Source: Psychrobacter sp. PL19 (lineage in GTDB: Bacteria; Pseudomonadota; Gammaproteobacteria; Pseudomonadales; Moraxellaceae). From it: a stretch of DNA of 64,000 nucleotides. Position numbers and translations under genes: made by a program. Position 1 is the stretch's first letter. The number at the start of each line of letters is the position of its first letter. Shown here in pieces: positions 19,183 through 30,700 of this stretch. The stretch covers positions 2,232,001 to 2,296,000 of the forward strand of contig NZ_JAGING010000001.1 in the NCBI RefSeq assembly GCF_017875835.1, written 5' to 3'. Under the pieces are notes generated by a model. That model worked only from the letters and a program-made list of their open reading frames with translations, was not told the DNA's origin and ran no database searches.

Positions 19183-19854
19183 ATGGCACACTATTTTGGA
19201 TTTATACCCTCAGATAAACTCACTGACATGATAGACGAAGCAGAACGCATTATTACCTCAAATGAGAAAATTGACTACTATCCTTATCGTAATGAGCTTA
19301 CACAACAGATTGCTAGTGAACTTATTGATAGTTTATTGGTCAGCTTAATAGATGTGATTCCAAACCCTGAACGCCAAGCGTCTATGCGTAAAATTATTGG
19401 AACTATTGAGCGCGCGACTGAAACACTACTTAACGCCTTGCTTGGTAAAGATACCAATGAGGACGTTATGCCTAGCTTTAACTTTTTAAAAAGCCAGTCG
19501 ATGTTTATAGATAATGAAGGGCTACGCCGTGTAGGATTTAAACTCTCTAAAGACTCGGCACAAAAAATTAATGAAGGTTTTGCATCAGTCACGCCAGATA
19601 CGGTTAATAAAGTAAAGTTCAAAACAGCGCTTGAAACTATGAACGAAGAAGCATTAACTCATTTCATTAGCCACTTTACTGAAACACTGAAACTTGGCAT
19701 GATCAAACGTAAGTCTATTCCTGTCGCCAAAGCGGCTATTAATAAAGGAATGAGTATGGCGATCAATAAACTACTGCCCCAGCTGTCTGATGCAGGACTG
19801 AATCGTTTAGCAAGTTTCTATCGCCCTTTTCTTATAGAATTACCGGATGAATAA
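19183..19854 (+). CDS. Conserved hypothetical protein
   Basis: The 223-residue protein is not one I can assign. It is predicted almost wholly helical and soluble. It starts AHYFGFIPSDKLTDMIDEAE and contains a region SLIDVIPNPERQASMRKIIG and a later stretch AKAAINKGMSMAINKLLP that could be amphipathic. No signal peptide or catalytic motif is visible. It has a good start (AAAGAGACTGTA then ATG). It lies 109 bases upstream of hpt and may be co-transcribed with it, but nothing links them in function. Confidence 0.7.
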   Translation: MAHYFGFIPSDKLTDMIDEAERIITSNEKIDYYPYRNELTQQIASELIDSLLVSLIDVIPNPERQASMRKIIGTIERATETLLNALLGKDTNEDVMPSFNFLKSQSMFIDNEGLRRVGFKLSKDSAQKINEGFASVTPDTVNKVKFKTALETMNEEALTHFISHFTETLKLGMIKRKSIPVAKAAINKGMSMAINKLLPQLSDAGLNRLASFYRPFLIELPDE

Positions 19855-19963
19855 AGCATTGATAACAATATCAGATTAATTTTGTCTTAAAAGTTATATG
19901 GCATTGGGAAAATTTGGTAAAACTTGCTAAAATAAGCAGCAATTTTTACCGAAGGCGCAACCT

Positions 19964-20527
19964 ATGACTCAAATCAGTAATCAAGAAATTGAAAAAACGT
20001 TACGTAACTCAGAGTGCCTTATCAGTAGTATTGAAGTGGCCGCTGCTTATGAGCGTCTTGCCGCGCAGCTAAATCTACACTATGCTGGCTTAAATCCAAT
20101 TGTCATGGTCGTTATGAATGGTGGGTTGATTCCAGCTGGTCAGCTACTTACCCATCTTACGTTCTATCATCGCATGCACTATATCCACGCTTCGCGCTAT
20201 CGTGACAACGAAGGCACCAATGAATTGGATTGGAAATTTAAGCCCGATGTTAATATCGCCGGCGAGCATGTGTTATTGATTGATGATATTTTTGATGAAG
20301 GGATTACCCTAAAAGCCATCGTCGAAGAATTAAGTAAAGAGAAACCCGTTTCTATTGAGTCTTGTGTATTACTCAATAAACAACACGATCGTAAAATAGA
20401 AGGCTTTGATGTTGATTTCGTAGGTATCGATGTTGCTGATCGTTATGTTTATGGTTGCGGTATGGATTTCCATGGTTACTTACGTCATCTACCCGGTATC
20501 TATGCTATCAAAGAGAGCAAAATATAG
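19964..20527 (+). CDS. hpt: Hypoxanthine-guanine phosphoribosyltransferase
   Basis: The 187-residue type I phosphoribosyltransferase salvages hypoxanthine and guanine to IMP and GMP. The PRPP-binding signature is VLLIDDIFDEGITLKAI (about residues 103-119). An upstream MNGGLIPAGQLL supplies the pyrophosphate loop, and FVGIDVADRYVYGCGMDFHG near 151-170 is the purine-recognition region of the Hpt type. AAGGCGC precedes the ATG. It ends just before a strong bidirectional terminator shared with recD. Confidence 0.88.
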   Translation: MTQISNQEIEKTLRNSECLISSIEVAAAYERLAAQLNLHYAGLNPIVMVVMNGGLIPAGQLLTHLTFYHRMHYIHASRYRDNEGTNELDWKFKPDVNIAGEHVLLIDDIFDEGITLKAIVEELSKEKPVSIESCVLLNKQHDRKIEGFDVDFVGIDVADRYVYGCGMDFHGYLRHLPGIYAIKESKI

Positions 20528-20560
20528 TTTTTAACGTTTACTTTACTCTCAATATGAAAT

Positions 20561-20589
20561 AAAAAAGCATCCAACTAGGATGCTTTTTT
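20561..20589. terminator. Bidirectional terminator between hpt and recD
   Basis: A perfect 12-bp stem (20561-20572 with 20578-20589) with a 5-base loop is flanked by A and T runs, so it can stop transcription from both convergent genes. Confidence 0.88.
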
Positions 20590-20621
20590 ATTTCTTTATT
20601 TTGCTATAAATAAGTTCCTGA

Positions 20622-22976
20622 CTAATAATTTTCAGAGGCATTATTAAGTGCTAAGAATTGTAGTCCTAGCCCAGTTTGCCTTTTAGTTGGTGTGGACAGT
20701 GCATGCGTAAAGGCGGAAGCGGTGCTAAAAATAGAGACTTGTTTCTTAGCACGCGTAACAGCGGTATAGATGAGTTCCTGATTAAGTAAACGTTCATTGT
20801 GAGCATCAAAGGCAATCGCTACATGGTCAAATTCTGACCCCTGCGACTTATGAATAGTCATCGCATAAGCGGTTGCAATCATCTCATCATTAAGCATGCT
20901 AGTAGCTAAGCCCTGCGTTTTGTTCTCAAAAAATACTTGTAAATGCCCCTTTTCTGTCTGCAGACAAATACCAATATCACCGTTAAATAAACCCAGCTCA
21001 TAATTATTCTGTAAGACCATCACTGGGCGTCCGTGATACCAAGGAGATTTAGACAATGGTAGCTTGAGTTGCTTCCGATGCTGTTCGCTTAGATAATGAT
21101 TAATATAATGGTCACCGCAACGGCCATGATGACCAGCAGTAAGCACTCTAAATTGATTAAGCAAAATTATTAGATCGTTAAAGTGGCTGATATATTTTTC
21201 TGTTGGCACAGAATTTGCTTTTCCTAGGCTTGCCAATATTTCCTGAGCCTGTCTCACATATCCGTGATAGCTATTCGAGAGGCTTTTTAAAAGATTATAA
21301 TTACTTAGGCCATTTATTATTGCTGCATTGCTAGAAGCCACATTATTATCATTTGAACTGTCAGGTATATCATTAGTTAAGTGATAAAAATTTAATGCCT
21401 CATCATCCTGCAACAACTTCCAAACTGCGGTCATCTCATTTTTATCCGTAGGCCGTTGTAGGTTTTCTTGATTAATCAACCGCGCCAATTTACCAATCCC
21501 AGAGTCCTCAGTAAAACGCCGACTCATCTCAAGACGCTTATGAACGTCCTGTAGCGCAGGTATACGGCATAGATCGGCCAGTACCGCTCCAGCATCCACC
21601 GCCGCCAATTGATTGGCATCTCCTAATAGAATAAGTCGCGCATTAGGCTTGATTGCGCCGACTAAATAGTTAGCTAACTCCACTCCTAGCATAGACGCTT
21701 CATCAATAATGATAATATCTTCACTCAGCGGGTTTTTATCATTATAACGTGGCCGACCCCCCTGCCCGATACCAAGCAAACGATGAATAGTTTTTGCTTC
21801 TGGCAACTGTATAGACACGTCAGCCTGTTGTATCGCTTTTTGTAGCGACTCTTGCATACGCTGGGCCGCTTTACCTGTTGGGGCAGCTAACGCTAAGTTA
21901 GCACTAGTTGTGTTCCCTACTCCTGCTTCGTCAGGCTGTGCCTGTTGTAGAGCAATCACTAACTGGGCGACGGTAAAGGTCTTTCCAGTACCCGGTCCCC
22001 CAGTGATAATACTAAAAGCGGATTGATTCGCCATATGAATAGCATCTTGTTGCTCAGTGTTCAAAAGTGGATTGAGTGTTATCGGTAGTTTATTAACCTT
22101 TTGAGCTTTGATGCGAATAATGTGATGAGCAAGCGCATACTCAGCCTGCCATGTACGGTGTAGCCATAAGGTTACCTTATTATGGCTATTATTTGGACTT
22201 CGCTCTGAGTGAAAAATAATGGGCCGATTGGGCCCACTTTCATTGCTAGGGTCGTCGTCTTTGAAAAGTGGCTGATGGCTTAAAATATTTTTGAACTTAC
22301 TTAGGCTATTTTCTTTAGGGCTAGAAGTTGCCGCCATCTGCTGTAAATAGCGATAAAGTTGACCGCATACGTTATACCGCTGCTCTAATATTAGCTTTTC
22401 ATATTCAGGCAAAGTGGATTGGCGCATTGCGGTATCCCATAACGCCGTATGCTCCATAAGCTCAATGTCAATCACAGCCGCTGATGTGCCTTCCAATACT
22501 ATGAATAACGGTTGCAACAGTGGTTGCAATAACTGCTGCTGCCAGCCGAAAAGTTCAGCGCCTTTGACTGATAGATCAACACTGCTTTCTATATCAGTAC
22601 TGTTGCGCATATAAGTGCTAGGATAATTATCCTCCAACACTAATACGGTATGCCCCTCTTCCAAACGCTGTACCAGCACCTCAAATACCGCTTCAAATAA
22701 CCAATCCTGTGTATCGTTACCTTCAGCATATACAGCGTCAGGTTGTAGTTGAGTATGATAGGCCAGTTGAGTCTGCTTGCGGCGCTGTAATAGATACCGA
22801 CTGATTGTGGTGGGCCAACTACTCCCAACATCGCTATTAGCGTTGCTTTGAACGCTGCTCTGGTGCTTGCCTGCCTGCCCCTGTTGAGAGGCTGGTATAT
22901 TTTTTGCCGAACTGTTTGCGTCTTGAGTTACTTTTTCAGCGGTTTCTTGCTCAACGTTATTATTATTGTTCATCAT
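20622..22976 (-). CDS. recD: RecBCD subunit RecD (5'-3' helicase)
   Basis: The 784-residue protein is a superfamily 1B helicase, the fast motor of RecBCD on the 5'-ended strand. Walker A is ITGGPGTGKTFTVAQL (about 323-338), followed by LAAPTGKAAQRM, IIIDEASMLG (Walker B), LILLGDANQLAAVDAGAVL and the C-terminal motif TAYAMTIHKSQGSEFDHV. The N-terminal 200 residues form the RecB interface; about 45 residues at the very start are Asn/Gln/Ser-rich. It is longer than E. coli RecD (608), mainly through this start and insertions near 525-560. It is the last gene of recC-recB-recD. Confidence 0.93.
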   Translation of the reverse strand: MMNNNNNVEQETAEKVTQDANSSAKNIPASQQGQAGKHQSSVQSNANSDVGSSWPTTISRYLLQRRKQTQLAYHTQLQPDAVYAEGNDTQDWLFEAVFEVLVQRLEEGHTVLVLEDNYPSTYMRNSTDIESSVDLSVKGAELFGWQQQLLQPLLQPLFIVLEGTSAAVIDIELMEHTALWDTAMRQSTLPEYEKLILEQRYNVCGQLYRYLQQMAATSSPKENSLSKFKNILSHQPLFKDDDPSNESGPNRPIIFHSERSPNNSHNKVTLWLHRTWQAEYALAHHIIRIKAQKVNKLPITLNPLLNTEQQDAIHMANQSAFSIITGGPGTGKTFTVAQLVIALQQAQPDEAGVGNTTSANLALAAPTGKAAQRMQESLQKAIQQADVSIQLPEAKTIHRLLGIGQGGRPRYNDKNPLSEDIIIIDEASMLGVELANYLVGAIKPNARLILLGDANQLAAVDAGAVLADLCRIPALQDVHKRLEMSRRFTEDSGIGKLARLINQENLQRPTDKNEMTAVWKLLQDDEALNFYHLTNDIPDSSNDNNVASSNAAIINGLSNYNLLKSLSNSYHGYVRQAQEILASLGKANSVPTEKYISHFNDLIILLNQFRVLTAGHHGRCGDHYINHYLSEQHRKQLKLPLSKSPWYHGRPVMVLQNNYELGLFNGDIGICLQTEKGHLQVFFENKTQGLATSMLNDEMIATAYAMTIHKSQGSEFDHVAIAFDAHNERLLNQELIYTAVTRAKKQVSIFSTASAFTHALSTPTKRQTGLGLQFLALNNASENY

Positions 22977-23082
22977 TTATCCATTTATTTTTTTAATTAT
23001 ATCGATTATAAAAGGTAGCTATCATCGCCATAAGCTAATTTAACTATCTATCAAACCATCACGTTTTACTTGATGTATTAGG

Positions 23083-26000
23083 CTAGGCGTTGGGCGTACC
23101 AAACATTTCATCCAAGGCTTGTACCAATGCGAACGGAATCTGCCATTGTATGCGACCGTAATTATGTGTCCCTTGGGTACTAATGCCCCGTAAGAACACG
23201 TACTCTACTGCGCCTAAATACTGCGCCTCATTACCTTCATAGTCAGGCAAACGTAAACCTAGAAAACGATGCAAAGCAACTTGGTAAATAGCAGCTTGCA
23301 ACCAGTAGCCTGCTTTATTCATTGCAGCACTTAAATTTTTATCATTATAATCGCTTAGGCTATTTCCTAAGTAGTTGCTTTTATAGTCCACCACATGGTA
23401 CTTGCCTGCATATTCATAAACCAAGTCAATTTCGCCACGTAAATAGCGATAGATATGACCAGAGTATTGGGCGGTAAGCTGAATGTGCTTTTCAGGTTCA
23501 TCAGGTAGATATGTCGTAAAAACATCATTAATACTTTCAGGGGTAAAATCTTCTGACAATCCCATATTAAATCCCAGCTCGGCAATACGCTGTTTAATTG
23601 GTATTACTTGTAGTGGCTGGCCCGATGCTAGCAAGGGTGCGCTCAGGACTTCTGCTATCCACTCTATCACCTCATTATGGTCGGTTGCTAACTGATTATC
23701 GGCAGTCGTTAGTAACTCAGTATCGTTATCTAATACTTCCTCATTCTCTGATAACCCTATTGGTGATGATAAAATCGGCGTTTTATTTTTCGCTAACCGT
23801 TGTTGATAGTCAGCACTGCTATAACTGACAGGCAGCTGATATTGACGAAGGCTTTGGTCAATAATGGTTGACCATTTACTCTGGTTAGTGAAATCTATTT
23901 TTTCAAAGACTTCATGCAAGAACGTACCAGCATTAGCACCTTTAACAAAGCGAAAACGAATATCATCTTCGGAAATCATATCGTTAATATCATCATCGCC
24001 TTGGTAAATAGAAGAGGACCTATTATTTAGCAATGCCATGCTATCAGTCAAATCCAGCTCGTCCTCGATACCATCATCAAAAATAGCGAGCGCTTGGCTT
24101 TGTTCGCCCAGTTGCCGTGACAAGGCGGTAAAGCTGGTCTTTGCCCAACCCTTGAAATAGCGTGATTGAATTTGTGCATAAGCATTTTGATAGTCAACCC
24201 GCGTCACCGTGGGAGCGCTGAATTCAGACTGAGTACTGATAGTGCCTTTTGATTGTTTGTTAGCTTTTATTAGCGCTTCGGCATTAGTTGCAATGGTCTC
24301 ATATTCCAGCCAGCCAATTTGATTCTGTAATCGCTCTGGCAGCACAAACTTGTGACTCTCACAGCTTAGCCATTTCAAGCTTGGTTTACGCTCAGCATCG
24401 GTTTTATTATAGCCATCCTTAAACACCATATATAACTGCTCACTAGCGCGGGTAAATGCGACATAGGCTAGCCGCCTCAGCTCTTCATAGTTTTCAATGG
24501 TTTCAAACTGGGCATAATAGTCTGTAGGTTTATCACCTTTTACGGACTGGCTGTGCAGCTTACCAGCACTGGCCGATAGTCTGCGCTGCGTTGCTTTCAC
24601 TTCACCTTCAATAGCATGATCATATAAATATAATTTATGCTTATTACGACCACCAGTTTTAGAACTAGCATCAGGACTAGCACCGTCCATACCTATGACA
24701 TAGACTACCGGAAACTCCAAACCTTTAGACTTATGAATAGTCATGAGCTGCACACCAGACTCAGTCGGTAGTGGCTGCTGGCGCGCCCATTCCGGTATAC
24801 GGCTACTATTCATATTTTTCTTGTACCATACCAGTAATTCATACTCTCCAATATGCATACCGTGCTGCGCTAGAATATCTAACAAATGGCGCAAATCCAT
24901 CAGATAACGGGCACCGTCTTCTAAATCAGCAAGCCCCACCCACACGTTTTGGTGCGTGCTCTGCTTATCTTTTGGCTGACTGCCCTGTTTAAAGTTCTCT
25001 TTGGCCATGGGATTATGAGCAAACAAGTAATGCAGGGCTGACAAAACACCATTATGCTGCCAATGCGTAGCGGCAGTTTTGAGATAGGTTTGGAAATCTT
25101 GGTAGCGCTGCTTGAGTTGTGCCTGCTTAGCATCTGAATGTTCTGGTACTGTATTGCCTGGTTCTACGTTTACTGGCGCTATATGTTCGTCATCCGTACT
25201 TAGCATCAGTGCTTGCACATCGTTGAGAGTTAACTGATAAAAATGACTGGTCAATACTCGGTTAATGATATCGCGGCGATGCGGTTTTAGCATCGCTTCT
25301 AATAAGGCCGCTAGATCACCAGCAATAGGCGTGTCAAAAACATTGTTTTCTGCAGTCTCAAGCGTAGGCACACCAAGTTTACTCAGCATATCTTCAACTT
25401 GCTTTAACTCATGCTTACGGCGGCCCAGTACACCGATATCACTTGGCTGTAATGTTCGGCCCTTTATGGTTTGCTGACTGGCCAGCAAGGCGGCAATGTG
25501 CAGCGCTGTCAGCTCATAAGCATCGTATTTTGCTTGTTTGTCATAAGGCAGATGAATAATGCTGACCGGACTGTTGGGTAAAATACTGGGTAATATATTG
25601 GGTAGAATCGCAGCTGTTTCCGCTAACACCGCTGCGGATACACTGGCTGGCTCTGCTGTCGTTGCACCTTGGTCAATATCTGATCCTGCCTGCTGCCACG
25701 ATGCATGGTTGTCAGTATTTTTTGCAGTGATGTGCTGATAATAAATATCCTTACCCAACTGCGCTAATTGGTCCGCGCTTTGTGAGTTTGACGGATCATT
25801 ACCATTAACCACTGATTCAGCTCTACCAAACCAATGATTTAACGCGGTAATCAATCGCTGATTTGAGCGCCAATTAACATCAAGGCTCATCATATGCCTA
25901 TCATCAAACAGCGCTTTCATGGCATTATAATTGGCGACATCTCCACCACGAAAACCATAGATTGCTTGTTTGGGATCCCCTACTAGCAATAAAAATCCAC

Positions 26001-27642
26001 GATGGGTATTTTTAACATTAGAGTCGTTACTGCCTTTAGTGTCCTTAAGATAAATACGCTCAATCATGCGCGCTTGTTCGCCATTGATATCTTGCGACTC
26101 ATCAATCAATGCTACCGGATAATGATGACGGATATAACGGGCCAGCCGCTCGCCTTGCTTACCTGATAGCGCCTGGTTTAGGCGCACCATTTGCAACCCA
26201 AAGGTAGTCTCGTGCCGTGCCTCTAATATCGATGGCAGCTTTTGGCGTACTTTAATGGCGATATCACGGTTCAGTTTCTCATTTAGCGCATCGAGATAAA
26301 GCTCAATATGCTCGGCATAATCACGCAGCGTCTTTAGTGCTTGTATACTGTCAAGGTTAATAAATACTAAACGCTCGGCTTCTTTACCTTTATTAAAAAC
26401 CTTTCCACCCTCTTCTTTACTAATAAAAGCATTGGGTAGTTCGGTGTATAGAACGTCAGCCTTGTCCTCTAAATGGGTAAAGAACGTGGCACCATACTGG
26501 CGAATAACTTGTTGAATCGTGACGATAGATGCTATATTTTTGCCAATCTTACCTGCTTTGCCAAACCCTTGCGCCGTACGGTATTCAATATCAAAATAAG
26601 GCTCAACATCCTTTAAATCACACTTTGCAAAATTATCCAACGCCTGCTGATAAGCGCCAAAATCAATTGTTGCGCCCAGCTCAACCTCTGCAATCGGAGT
26701 TGATATAAACTGTAAGGCCTTTTGCGCAACAGATAAATGATCAGCAGGGGCAGTTAAGCGCTTGGTATGCTGTAATAGGGCATAAATCTGTGGTTGCTGG
26801 TAATACATATGACTTTGATGCGCGCGCACAGCATCGTGAATGATACTTTCTATGACCACTTGCTCATGATCGCTGATTTGCATACCTTGCTGATGACCAG
26901 TCTCGGCACTGTACTCAGACAGCCACTTCTGTGACAGACTGTCTAAGGTACCCACGAACAGCTTATCCAAGGTAGTAAGCACCAAGGCACAGCGCCTAAT
27001 AGCATCAGCTAATGGATAGTCTGTCGTGTTATCTAACAAATACACCAGCAGATAGCTATTAACCGGATCATTCATAAGATCGGTATTGCCTGCCAGCTGC
27101 GCTTGCGTATCAAGCCACTTTTGGCGTTCTTGGCGCTGCTCAGCGGTTATCTTAGTATTGGGTAATTCAGATTTCTTAGTACCTTTATCGTCTTTAACAT
27201 CTTTATTTGTTTTAACATCACCAACGGTTTTGCCTGTAGAACTTTTAACGCTGCTATTTTTTAACTGAGGGTAAAGAATATCGTGGGTAATAGGATTAAT
27301 GGGTAGTTTATTAAACCATTGCAATAATTGATAAAAGTCAACCAAGCGTTCATTGATACGTTGACGCATCTCAGCAGCAGCTGCACGAGTAAAGGTTGTG
27401 GCAATAATCTGCTCAGGTGGCCGCTTTGCTTCAATTAATAGCCGCAGTACAATACCGGTCAGTGTCCAGGTCTTACCTGTACCCGCTGAAGCCTCAATCA
27501 AATATTTACCGTTTAACGGTACACGTATCGCCGGCGGTTGCTCGGTCTTGTTAATCGCATTGACAGGTGGAACTTTAGCCGTACTACTGGCATCAATGCT
27601 ATCGTTATTAGGCTGATCCATAAACTTATCCATAAAAGGCAC
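23083..27642 (-). CDS. recB: RecBCD subunit RecB (helicase-nuclease)
   Basis: The 1519-residue protein is a UvrD-like superfamily 1A helicase with a C-terminal RecB nuclease. Walker A is IEASAGTGKTWTLTG (about 48-62) and Walker B is VALIDESQDINGEQA. Also seen are VGDPKQAIYGFRGGD, the C-terminal helicase motif GVQLMTIHKSKGLEFPVVYV, and the nuclease motif LRGEIDLVYEY ... VVDYKSNYLG (about 1397-1420) with the catalytic Asp, Asp and Lys. It is longer than E. coli RecB (1180) because of linkers near 110-160 and 640-690. The first codon is GTG; ATGs at 27633 and 27621 are alternatives. Confidence 0.93.
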   Translation of the reverse strand: MPFMDKFMDQPNNDSIDASSTAKVPPVNAINKTEQPPAIRVPLNGKYLIEASAGTGKTWTLTGIVLRLLIEAKRPPEQIIATTFTRAAAAEMRQRINERLVDFYQLLQWFNKLPINPITHDILYPQLKNSSVKSSTGKTVGDVKTNKDVKDDKGTKKSELPNTKITAEQRQERQKWLDTQAQLAGNTDLMNDPVNSYLLVYLLDNTTDYPLADAIRRCALVLTTLDKLFVGTLDSLSQKWLSEYSAETGHQQGMQISDHEQVVIESIIHDAVRAHQSHMYYQQPQIYALLQHTKRLTAPADHLSVAQKALQFISTPIAEVELGATIDFGAYQQALDNFAKCDLKDVEPYFDIEYRTAQGFGKAGKIGKNIASIVTIQQVIRQYGATFFTHLEDKADVLYTELPNAFISKEEGGKVFNKGKEAERLVFINLDSIQALKTLRDYAEHIELYLDALNEKLNRDIAIKVRQKLPSILEARHETTFGLQMVRLNQALSGKQGERLARYIRHHYPVALIDESQDINGEQARMIERIYLKDTKGSNDSNVKNTHRGFLLLVGDPKQAIYGFRGGDVANYNAMKALFDDRHMMSLDVNWRSNQRLITALNHWFGRAESVVNGNDPSNSQSADQLAQLGKDIYYQHITAKNTDNHASWQQAGSDIDQGATTAEPASVSAAVLAETAAILPNILPSILPNSPVSIIHLPYDKQAKYDAYELTALHIAALLASQQTIKGRTLQPSDIGVLGRRKHELKQVEDMLSKLGVPTLETAENNVFDTPIAGDLAALLEAMLKPHRRDIINRVLTSHFYQLTLNDVQALMLSTDDEHIAPVNVEPGNTVPEHSDAKQAQLKQRYQDFQTYLKTAATHWQHNGVLSALHYLFAHNPMAKENFKQGSQPKDKQSTHQNVWVGLADLEDGARYLMDLRHLLDILAQHGMHIGEYELLVWYKKNMNSSRIPEWARQQPLPTESGVQLMTIHKSKGLEFPVVYVIGMDGASPDASSKTGGRNKHKLYLYDHAIEGEVKATQRRLSASAGKLHSQSVKGDKPTDYYAQFETIENYEELRRLAYVAFTRASEQLYMVFKDGYNKTDAERKPSLKWLSCESHKFVLPERLQNQIGWLEYETIATNAEALIKANKQSKGTISTQSEFSAPTVTRVDYQNAYAQIQSRYFKGWAKTSFTALSRQLGEQSQALAIFDDGIEDELDLTDSMALLNNRSSSIYQGDDDINDMISEDDIRFRFVKGANAGTFLHEVFEKIDFTNQSKWSTIIDQSLRQYQLPVSYSSADYQQRLAKNKTPILSSPIGLSENEEVLDNDTELLTTADNQLATDHNEVIEWIAEVLSAPLLASGQPLQVIPIKQRIAELGFNMGLSEDFTPESINDVFTTYLPDEPEKHIQLTAQYSGHIYRYLRGEIDLVYEYAGKYHVVDYKSNYLGNSLSDYNDKNLSAAMNKAGYWLQAAIYQVALHRFLGLRLPDYEGNEAQYLGAVEYVFLRGISTQGTHNYGRIQWQIPFALVQALDEMFGTPNA

Positions 27643-27722
27643 TTGTTCAAAGTCGTACAGTTTGCATATTTTTTATTGCTATTTAGAGCAAAGCTCACTT
27701 AAAAAATAATGACTAATGAATC

Positions 27723-30700
27723 TTATAACGGCTTTAAGGCGTCATTCATTGTTCCAAACAACGGCTTGGCCAATGCTGGTAAAGCATCCATCAACTTAGT
27801 AAAGACGTCTTGTTTATAAAGCATGTATTGCCATAACTCATGTTGTGAGCAGGTATCATAGATCACATCGCTGTTATACCCTGACCACAGCCAGCTATCA
27901 AAATCACTGCGTTTGGGCTGATAATTGGACTGGCTGGCGTCATGATTATGGTTATGAGTATCGACAGCAACGTCACTATCATTATTTTTAGGATCGTTTA
28001 CTTTATCAAGATAGGTCATGGCATGGACTGGTAATATCGTCATTGGGGTCTTGCCAGCGATATGAGAAAATCTAATCCATTTAAGCAACTCAGTCAAAGC
28101 AGCATCATAAGCGATGGGCGCTAGTGAAAAAGCGGTCTTACCTTTATATTTACTGTGTTCATCGCTAGGCTTATTAAAGCGCCAAATACTCTTACCGTCA
28201 TCAGCCGCTACTTGCGCTTCAGTGGTACGCCGCGCTACCTGCCAATAGACATGTGATAACCAAAAACGTAAAAGGTACTGCGTGCGTGCACTATTTGGCA
28301 GGATGTTTAACCAAAGCTTAGGTGATGTTAGTTCTGACTCTGATTCCAATGGTGGCGATATTTCTAATAGCGTTGACTTAGCACTATTGACTGGATTGCT
28401 TTCTGTTGGAACGGTCCCTTTAATTTGTAATTGACCATGAGTGTTAATATCAGTAGCACAAACAGTAATCATGGTCTCAGCACAGGGTGTCAATAACATG
28501 CTGGCGCTATTTTCATTACTATTACTATTATTATCGATATCAATACCCAGCTCAGACAGCTGTTCGGCAAACTCTTGGCACTGCTGGGCCATTTGAAGCT
28601 GTTGATAATGCAAGGTTGATTGACGAGCGACACCTGCTGGCATGACAGGATCGTATAATAGAGCATTTAATGAGTCAGTCTGTTGCTTACTTACGCCTTT
28701 CTCAATAGATTCGGCAGCGTCTTTAGCATTGTCGGTAGCATTGCTCTTAGTACTGGCTTTTAGTTCGCTGAGTAGTTGCTCGTTTACCTTATAGGCATCC
28801 AAGCCTGATAAGGATAAAGGCTCTTGATGCACTATGTCCTTATCAGGTAATACGATATGCACTTGCTGTTCTTTTAAGAAGTGCTTTGCCGGATGACGGA
28901 CTTGATAATATAAAGACTGCATATCGACTTGAGTGATATCCAAGCGAGCGTCAGCCTCACGATCTGACTCAATCCGCTGAGCAATATGGGCATAGTCCTC
29001 TTTGCTCGGTAGCTCGACTTTAACAGGGGGTGAGATATCAGCACCATCTTGGGCTTGCAGGCGCTCAAATACATCATGCCAAACTCTCGCTGGGGCATTG
29101 GTTTGTTTCTGACTTAGTTTTTCTTTTTGCATGGCACGGCCTAGTAACCGTATCATTTCTTGTCCACTATCTTGTTCGCTATTTTTCTCAGACTCCGAGT
29201 TCTTTGAACTCTTAGCTGCTGGTGCACTCGACCCTTCCGACACTTCATGTTGAATAAATATTTCGGCTGCAAATGGCAGTGCCGAGTGGCGGGTGACTAA
29301 CCACTGTTCGATAAGTTTGGGCAAATAACGCTGTACTTGGGCGGTCAAGACGTCACTGCTGTCAAGACTGTTAGCATGTTGCTTATTATCTAAATCATCT
29401 AATTTTTTTTGCTCGTCTATTAATGGATTCCATTGCCACGTCACTTCACCTTGTAAAAAGTGCAATAACTCACTCACAGGATTGGCAGGCAGGTGCTCAT
29501 GGGTATCGGTTAAACGTTGCCCATTATAAAAAATCCAGCAGGCATTACGCGCGCACAATAAAGCGTCTAAAAACGCCCCATTATCATCATCTTCACTAAA
29601 CCTGTCACCACGTTGTGCTAACCCGGCTTTCATCAAGTCATAACGATTATCACGGTCGCGACTGGGAAACTCAGATAAGTCCATATTGAGCATAACCACT
29701 AAACCAAACGGTACGTTACGCAGTGCACCAAAACGCCCAAAAGTAATCACTCCGGTGGGCTCGGCACTAACTTGTTGGCTCTCAAGTTCATCCTCAATGC
29801 TGTCAAGCATAAAGCTCAGCTTGAGCGGTAAGGTACTAACTTGCGACAGCTTGGACTCAACTTGGTTGGCCTCGTTCTGCACTGCAGTCAATGAATCAAA
29901 TGCATCATTCGAGGTAGAATTAGCCTGAATATCACTGTCCGCATGATAACGCTGATAATGACGATTGGCGCGTAGACTACTCTTAAAGCCGTTCATCGCA
30001 TTAAAAATAGCACGCATAGGCCGTGTCTGATCAAGTGCGCCAAAATAAGGATGAATAATATGATTCTCAATATTATTTAGCCAATTCTCAGCTTTATAAC
30101 GGGCTTGATACTCATTTCGACACCCATCAAGCCCAGTATGAACACGGCATAGCGCCTCAATAATCGGCGCATCGCCCAAGCTAATCGCTGAGATGGGCAC
30201 TGTTTTCTCAGCTAAGGTATTATCCTGCCAATGCTCAGGATACAAACAATCACTAATACCCGCTTCTGGCATTACCAAACCTAACGCCATTTGATCTAAA
30301 GCATAAGCAAAGCTAAAACGATAATCATAATCTTGTGGGTCAAGCGTCTGCTGTAGATGCGCCTCATCAAATCCACGCACAAAACCTGCTTGCTCTAACA
30401 AGTCGCAAGCCCGACGCATCTGTTCATGGGTCAGCCCAAGACTTTCGTAAAGTGGTGGTAGCATCAACCAATCCAACACTTCAGCGACCTCAAATCGTGC
30501 CGTGTCACTACCTAGTAAGCCATAAAAACCACGTATCGCTTCCCACAATTGTCGAATAGACTTATCGACCACCCCTGTCACCTTCGCTGGTAACGTCAGG
30601 CCATCCTGCCCTTCTCCATTGACAAATACCGAGTTAATCAGTTCATGGTGACGATCAACGTCAGGTAATAGCACGACGATATCAGACAGATGACGCGGTC